DNA of 58,118 nucleotides from Flavisolibacter sp. (GTDB taxonomy: Bacteria > Bacteroidota > Bacteroidia > Chitinophagales > Chitinophagaceae). Made by a program: the position numbers and the translations under genes. The stretch spans positions 1-58,118 of the forward strand of contig JAQBNG010000138.1 of the NCBI GenBank assembly GCA_028288675.1. The letters are read 5' to 3'. The notes beneath the pieces were generated by a model. The model was given only the letters and a program-made list of their open reading frames with translations, was not told the DNA's origin and searched no databases. Every line of letters starts with the position of its first letter. Within the stretch, counting starts at the first letter, position 1. Shown piece by piece: positions 54,435 through 58,118 of the stretch.

Positions 54435-54714
54435 AAGCAGAAGGATCGTTCATGATTTGCTGGGCAATTTCTTTCTTCAAATTTTTCTCTTCCACATTTC
54501 CCGGTGTAAGTATATCGTAAAGCGGTGTAACGGTGATAGTGGTGTGATGCAATATGGTAAAATGTTCCCCCACTATTTTTTGCAATTCAGGGTCATCAAT
54601 AAAAACGGCATATACATTTAAAAAAGGGATAGGTGTCATGCTCATATCTATCATTTCCATTTTGTACTGAACCTTATACCCTTTGCCGTTAAACTTCACT
54701 TTGATCGTTCTCAT
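54433..54714 (-). CDS. Hypothetical small protein
   Basis: From the ATG at 54714 (MRTIKVKFNGKGYKVQYKME, 93 residues), with strands and helices typical of a small alpha/beta fold: EMIDMSMTPIPFLNVYAVFIDDPELQKIVGEHFTILHH in two pieces. I do not recognise the family. The 31-codon upstream extension of the frame is not coding-like. Confidence 0.55.
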   Translation of the reverse strand: MRTIKVKFNGKGYKVQYKMEMIDMSMTPIPFLNVYAVFIDDPELQKIVGEHFTILHHTTITVTPLYDILTPGNVEEKNLKKEIAQQIMNDPSA

Positions 54715-55047
54715 GTAAATTATTTTGAGAGATACATTAAAATATTGTACCGATATTTTGTTGCCCTTGTTTGTAGTAGACGAAGCAATACGGTGGCGCC
54801 CACCCAACTATTAATTTGATTAAGCAAAAAGTGGCCGCTACAGCTATGCGGTTCAGAGATTTAGATAGTGTAGTGTTGAAGAGGGGAACGTATAGTTTGC
54901 CAATGGTGGATTCTTTTTGCTTGCAATAGGAGCGAGTTTTTCGTATGTAGTAAAAATTTGCTTTTTAATTTCCTGACCCGTAGCTTGACATATCTTTCTG
55001 GTTATGCTATGGTGCTTGAGAAAAATGTGGTGAATCTCCTATAGAGT
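54715..55047. other. Gene-free stretch before the tandem lipoproteins
   Basis: No ATG-initiated frame is convincing. The minus strand is open without a start codon over 54853-55038 (62 codons), and other frames are broken. Together with the coding relic that follows, this looks like decayed gene remains. Confidence 0.35.
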
Positions 55048-55140
55048 TTGAACCAGCTAAAAGGCGACCTCCAAAACAACCTACCTGCGGGAGTTACAAA
55101 TGCCCAGATAGAACAATTAGTAAACCAATATTATTAATGT
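55045..55140 (+). pseudogene. C-terminal coding relic 1 (no start) before lipoprotein 1
   Basis: The frame after a TAG at about 55042-55044 reads SLNQLKGDLQNNLPAG, then VTNAQIEQLVNQYY and a TAA ending 1 nt before the lipoprotein ATG. It has no start codon. Its last 15 residues recur before lipoprotein 2. Between the two copies three base changes within those codons (GTT/GTA, GCC/GCT, AAC/AAT) are all synonymous in this frame and non-synonymous in the alternative. This supports past coding selection. Confidence 0.55.
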
Positions 55141-55141
55141 T

Positions 55142-55606
55142 ATGAAACACTTATTTTGGCTTTTGCTTATTTCTATTTCTTCCTGTACAAAGGGAAAAAC
55201 GACCTATTCCCGTGCCTATTGGATAAACGCTACAAGCCATCATATTGAGGTAAGACCTATAGGAAAAGGCATAGTTATTTCGCAGAATGTAGTTAGGCTT
55301 CTACCTGGGTCAAAACTTGAAATCGCTGCTTCATCCTTTCGCGATATCGTAAATCGTCCGATGTTTGACAGTAGGTATTTTGAAGGGGCAGATTCATTGA
55401 TTGTAGTGTACGATAGTCTTTACACTATAACTCACTATGCCAACACTCCGATTGCGTTAAGCCCAAAACATTATCTTTTCTCATCTACCCGCAATATTGG
55501 TAATCCAAATAGCTACAAATTTGAATTTCAAGATAAATCAAAGCACAAACGTGAGACATTTAATACTTTCACCTTCACTGAGCAAGATTACTTAGATGCA
55601 AAATAA
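55142..55606 (+). CDS. Small lipoprotein, tandem copy 1 (candidate immunity-type protein)
   Basis: This 154-residue protein has a short signal peptide and lipobox (MKHLFWLLLISISSC, Cys15). The mature part is beta-rich (RAYWINATSHHIEVRPIGKG, then DSLIVVYDSLYTITHYANTP) and ends in KRETFNTFTFTEQDYLDAK. It aligns without gaps to the protein at 55727. Tandem, divergent, small lipoprotein paralogues each behind a truncated C-terminal relic recall immunity genes left after toxin-cassette exchange. That is inference; the sequence alone shows only paralogy. Confidence 0.7.
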   Translation: MKHLFWLLLISISSCTKGKTTYSRAYWINATSHHIEVRPIGKGIVISQNVVRLLPGSKLEIAASSFRDIVNRPMFDSRYFEGADSLIVVYDSLYTITHYANTPIALSPKHYLFSSTRNIGNPNSYKFEFQDKSKHKRETFNTFTFTEQDYLDAK

Positions 55607-55625
55607 TGCGACATCATAAAAAAGC

Positions 55626-55658
55626 AAACGGCTCTGGCAATACACCAGAGCCGTTTTT
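55626..55658 (+). terminator. Intrinsic terminator after lipoprotein 1
   Basis: AAACGGCTCTGG (55626-55637) and CCAGAGCCGTTT (55645-55656) form a perfect 12-bp stem with a 7-nt loop and T-run. It interrupts the second relic just after its beginning. Confidence 0.9.
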
Positions 55659-55725
55659 AGTTAACCGATTTACTGGAGTAACAAATGCTCAGATAGAACA
55701 ATTAGTAAATCAATATTATTAATAT
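55651..55725 (+). pseudogene. C-terminal coding relic 2 before lipoprotein 2
   Basis: The frame reads PFLVNRFT, then GVTNAQIEQLVNQYY and TAA, 1 nt before the second lipoprotein ATG. The 3' part is the same as relic 1, while the upstream part diverges and runs into the terminator. The duplicated unit is therefore relic tail plus lipoprotein. Confidence 0.5.
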
Positions 55726-55726
55726 T

Positions 55727-56191
55727 ATGAAGTATTTAATCTGGATTTTACTGCTCACCCTTTTTTCCTGTAATAAAGAAAAAACAACTTACGCCAGCGG
55801 CTTTTGGGTCAATTCTACAAGTCACTATATTGAAGTAAGGCCGGTTTCTAAGGGTTTAGTAGTTTCACAAAATATTTTGAGATTAATGCCGGGACAAAAG
55901 TTGCAAGTCGGAGGGGCTTCGTTTCGTGGCATATTAGATCATCAGTTATTTGATAACGAATACTTTTCTGATGCCGATTCGGTGCTCGTGATTTATGACA
56001 GCACGTTTGTTGTGTCTCACTATTTTGTAACTCCATCAAGTGTTCGTCCGAAACATCACTTACGGTTATCGCCTCGGAACATAATAAATCAGGCTAACTA
56101 TGATTTTAAATACGAGGACGATTCAAAACACAAGCGGCAAACATTTAGCACTTATACCTTCACCGAGCAAGACTATTTAGATGCGAAGTAA
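55727..56191 (+). CDS. Small lipoprotein, tandem copy 2 (candidate immunity-type protein)
   Basis: This 154-residue protein has signal and lipobox MKYLIWILLLTLFSC. The mature part parallels copy 1 (GFWVNSTSHYIEVRPVSKG, RLMPGQKLQVGGASFRGIL) and ends KRQTFSTYTFTEQDYLDAK. In the last 22 residues it differs from copy 1 at only three positions, while the centre is more divergent. Same length and no gaps point to a duplication followed by divergence. Confidence 0.7.
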   Translation: MKYLIWILLLTLFSCNKEKTTYASGFWVNSTSHYIEVRPVSKGLVVSQNILRLMPGQKLQVGGASFRGILDHQLFDNEYFSDADSVLVIYDSTFVVSHYFVTPSSVRPKHHLRLSPRNIINQANYDFKYEDDSKHKRQTFSTYTFTEQDYLDAK

Positions 56192-56208
56192 AACACAACT
56201 GTAATTAT

Positions 56209-56243
56209 TAAAAAGGCTTCCGCTAACTACTGGAGCCTTTTTG
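56209..56243 (+). terminator. Intrinsic terminator after lipoprotein 2
   Basis: AAAAAGGCTTCC pairs with GGAGCCTTTTT (one bulged base) across a 10-nt loop, followed by GTTTTT. It lies before the convergent YihY gene. Confidence 0.78.
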
Positions 56244-56270
56244 TTTTTACCACTTTAGTATTGTTCAAGC

Positions 56271-57218
56271 TCAGTTGTTTCCCTCCGGCACTTCAGTTAA
56301 CTTATAGTGTGCCGCATACGGCATCGGTTTTATGGTTTGCTGCCGGTACTCCGCCCAAATTCGGGTAAAGGCTGCACCAAAATACATAATGAGCGATGTG
56401 TAAAAAACAAAGAGCAACACCAACACAACTGAAGCCGATGTGCCGTACAAAGAATTAAGGTTGCTGCCGGTGAGCAGTAATCGCAAAAGATACTTCCCCA
56501 GGTTAAATAATATGGCAGTGACAATGGCACCTGTAAAAGCCACTTTCCAGGGAGGCCGTGCATCAGGCAATAGCCTGAAAATAATTCCAAACCAAAGCGT
56601 TACAAAAAGCAGCGAAAGCAAATACGTAAGACTGCTTATAAAATAAAAAGCGGCATTGGGCGACAAGCGGGAAATGGTGTTGCCCACCTGGGATTTTCCA
56701 GCTTCGGCAACTATGCTGATAAGAAATAAAATTCCGGTAGCGGCAATAATCAAAACGGATTTCAAGCGGGTGCCAAGCTGGCTAAAAAAACTCCTCTTGC
56801 TCTCCACTCTTATTCGCCACAATTGGTTTATAGATCCTTTAATAACCATGAGGAGAGTGGTAGATACAAGCAATAGAAAAACAACTCCGGCAATGGTTAC
56901 AAATATGTTATTGGCTAAATGCCGGAATGCAATTAGGGTATCCACCATTTGCCGTACACTTTGTACGCCAAAAATGCCTGAGAGGTCTTCAAAAAGTTCT
57001 TGTCTTAACTTTTGTGGATCTATTATAAGTCCTAATACCTGTAACAGGAGTATAAGAATAAAGGGCAGCGCAAAGGAGGTAAAAAAGGCGGTGGCACCCT
57101 CCATGCGCAGGGGATCATTCTGCACCAGGATTGAAAATGCTTTTTTCAATAGCCGTGGTAAATTTTTCAAAGAAAAACTGGCTTTGGCTGGCGTTGTTGG
57201 CTGCATGTTACCTATCAT
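56271..57218 (-). CDS. YihY/BrkB-family inner-membrane protein
   Basis: This 315-residue protein has about six TM helices. Family features are NDPLRMEGATAFFTSFALPFILILLL, the loop FGVQSVRQMVDTLIAFRHLANNIF, and the later segment SLYGTSASVVLVLLFVFYTSLIMYFGAAFTRIWAEY. Members were once called ribonuclease BN, but are membrane proteins of unknown function. The long frame on the opposite strand (56656-57258) is a shadow. Confidence 0.93.
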   Translation of the reverse strand: MIGNMQPTTPAKASFSLKNLPRLLKKAFSILVQNDPLRMEGATAFFTSFALPFILILLLQVLGLIIDPQKLRQELFEDLSGIFGVQSVRQMVDTLIAFRHLANNIFVTIAGVVFLLLVSTTLLMVIKGSINQLWRIRVESKRSFFSQLGTRLKSVLIIAATGILFLISIVAEAGKSQVGNTISRLSPNAAFYFISSLTYLLSLLFVTLWFGIIFRLLPDARPPWKVAFTGAIVTAILFNLGKYLLRLLLTGSNLNSLYGTSASVVLVLLFVFYTSLIMYFGAAFTRIWAEYRQQTIKPMPYAAHYKLTEVPEGNN

Positions 57219-57277
57219 TAAAAACTGGTGCCATAAAAAAGGTTATCACCATAATTAAAAAGAAAGTCTTTTGAAGG

Positions 57278-57408
57278 AATGTAAAATATAAAATATAAAA
57301 CTGCAAAATTTAAAATTGGTGAAAGCACTCTTCCGATGGACAGATTTTAAATAAGAAAAGCATCTTACCCTGTAGTAAAGAACAGTTTTACATTTTATAT
57401 TTTACATT
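57278..57408. repeat. Inverted AT-rich repeat
   Basis: AATGTAAAATATAAAAT (57278-57294) and ATTTTATATTTTACATT (57392-57408) are exact 17-nt reverse complements about 97 nt apart, both in AT-rich flanks. It separates the YihY gene from the HNH gene and may be chance in such composition or a structured element. Confidence 0.45.
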
Positions 57409-57456
57409 CTGCGGTTTTACATTTTCAAAAGGTATGTTTCTTGTTTACATAGAAAT

Positions 57457-57747
57457 ATGAACGAAAAAGATAAAGAAATCTGTTCCTTGTGCGATCGCGA
57501 ATTGGCGGTTCCCTTTAACCGACATCACTTGCTGCCATTAAGCAAAGGCGGCAAAGGCACGCCAACAATTTTGCTGCATAAGATTTGCCACAATAAAATA
57601 CACGCTGTATTTACCGGGATGGAATTAAAGCGCCGCTATAATACAATAGAAAGTATAAAAGAACAGGAAGAAATGGCCGCCTTTATTAAATGGGTAGCCA
57701 AAAAAGAGCCGCAGTTTTATGATAGTTCTGTGCGCAAAAAACGATGA
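57457..57747 (+). CDS. HNH-type small nuclease-like protein
   Basis: This 96-residue protein has a zinc-knuckle pair C9-x2-C12 (ICSLCDREL), the HNH histidines in NRHHLLPLSKGGKGTPT (H23-H24) and the third motif LHKICHNKIHAVF (C44, H45, H49). This matches the HNH endonuclease fold with CxxC zinc ligands. It stands alone, not beside a restriction or phage gene. Its stop is directly next to the stop of the convergent gene. Confidence 0.8.
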   Translation: MNEKDKEICSLCDRELAVPFNRHHLLPLSKGGKGTPTILLHKICHNKIHAVFTGMELKRRYNTIESIKEQEEMAAFIKWVAKKEPQFYDSSVRKKR

Positions 57748-58118
57748 TCACTTGTAGGCGGCTTCCCGCATTTCATCAATCTTCTTTTTATCTTTTGCAT
57801 TAATAATTCCTATCCATTCTTTTACTTTTTGCGCTGCTTTTGAAGCAGGATATTCTGCAAGCAAATGACTATAAGCGTCTTTAAATTCTGGTGTCAGTGT
57901 AATTGAATTATAGTCAATTGAAGGAGTGTTGTCGGAACCTAGCAGGAGCGCATTGGTGTAATACCTGTTCTTTAAAATAATGTCTTCTGCAAACTGGCCT
58001 GGCAGTTTTTGCCCAGTTAGTTCTTCGCTGCCAATAAGCCGGCTGATTAAATCCTTCATATCTATTGCAAGGCCTGCGTCCAAAAGTGCCGGGTTGCTTT
58101 TTTCCTCCGCCAGCAATA
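57748..58118 (-). CDS. C-terminal part of an unidentified protein (cut by window edge)
   Basis: The minus-strand frame enters from the right edge and ends at 57748 after about 123 codons. Helical stretches are LLAEYPASKAAQKVKEWIGIINAKDKKKIDEMREAAYK and GLAIDMKDLISRLIGSEE. The leftmost codon that could serve as start is a TTG at the edge, but the frame is open to the end, so the gene most likely continues. I do not recognise the family. Confidence 0.6.
   Translation of the reverse strand, partial: LLAEEKSNPALLDAGLAIDMKDLISRLIGSEELTGQKLPGQFAEDIILKNRYYTNALLLGSDNTPSIDYNSITLTPEFKDAYSHLLAEYPASKAAQKVKEWIGIINAKDKKKIDEMREAAYK

Noticed and set aside
54853-55038. 62-codon minus-strand open stretch with EIHHIF near its beginning
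   Set aside because: EIHHIF recalls nuclease motifs, but the stretch has no start codon and is bounded by stops. It is too short to call more than possible decay.
56656-57258. 200-residue open frame antisense to the YihY gene
   Set aside because: The opposite strand encodes a full, family-like membrane protein. The antisense translation has no domain features and an atypical composition.

Overview
The window looks like a chromosomal segment of a Bacteroidota bacterium, most likely of the Chitinophagaceae or a close relative. The evidence is a SusC/SusD pair, an ECF sigma factor with an envelope-anchored partner, many short lipoproteins and outer-membrane barrels, weak Shine-Dalgarno sequences, moderate GC, and a high load of intergenic palindromic repeats. 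No phage, insertion sequence or CRISPR array was seen.

Region 1 (1-5962, minus strand) is a branched-chain amino acid operon in the order leuA-leuC-leuD-leuB-ilvE-ilvD; ilvD runs off the left edge. A divergent TPR-like protein follows at 6130-7698.

Region 2 (7730-22560, plus strand) is a complete assimilatory sulfate reduction and cysteine cluster: cysH (APS-reductase type), cysD, cysN, cysE, cysK, cobA, cysJ, cysI, a siroheme-synthase/TauE-type transporter fusion, and a TonB-dependent receptor. The leader is layered. It holds a 17-bp palindrome, a SAM-I riboswitch with a readable terminator/antiterminator switch, and then an unannotated 34-codon ORF with seven cysteine codons just before cysH. 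A second mini-ORF ending in cysteine codons precedes the TonB receptor gene, and a tRNA-Cys(GCA) gene follows it. I infer that SAM and charged tRNA-Cys are sensed in series; this is the most interesting candidate system in the window.

Region 3 (22848-34914) holds cmk, a small SRPBCC-like protein, a SusC/SusD pair, and an ECF sigma factor overlapping an anti-sigma-like protein with a C-terminal barrel. After these comes a duplicated module of a beta-propeller lipoprotein plus a small outer-membrane barrel. The sigma gene and the first lipoprotein gene carry the same ECF-type promoter motif with identical spacing, which suggests one autoregulated regulon.

Region 4 (34903-46508) is mixed housekeeping and envelope: queG, a small two-TM protein, two consecutive DUF3857/transglutaminase-like proteins, an NagX-like acyltransferase, a serine hydrolase, clpB and a YitT-family protein.

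Region 5 (46509-58118) is more accessory. It holds a metzincin-like protease without a signal peptide, several small unknown proteins, an AsmA-like protein, an MBL-fold hydrolase and a lysine-rich histone-like protein. It also holds two tandem paralogous lipoproteins, each preceded by the same short C-terminal coding relic of a lost gene, then a YihY/BrkB membrane protein, an HNH protein and a truncated gene at the right edge.

At least six copies of an ~80-bp repeat (3228-3305, 9887-9970, 16064-16152, 23880-23961, and inverted at 15694-15780 and 46532-46582) sit between genes, three of them inside the leu or cys operons. All calls are from reading the sequence; no database search was run.
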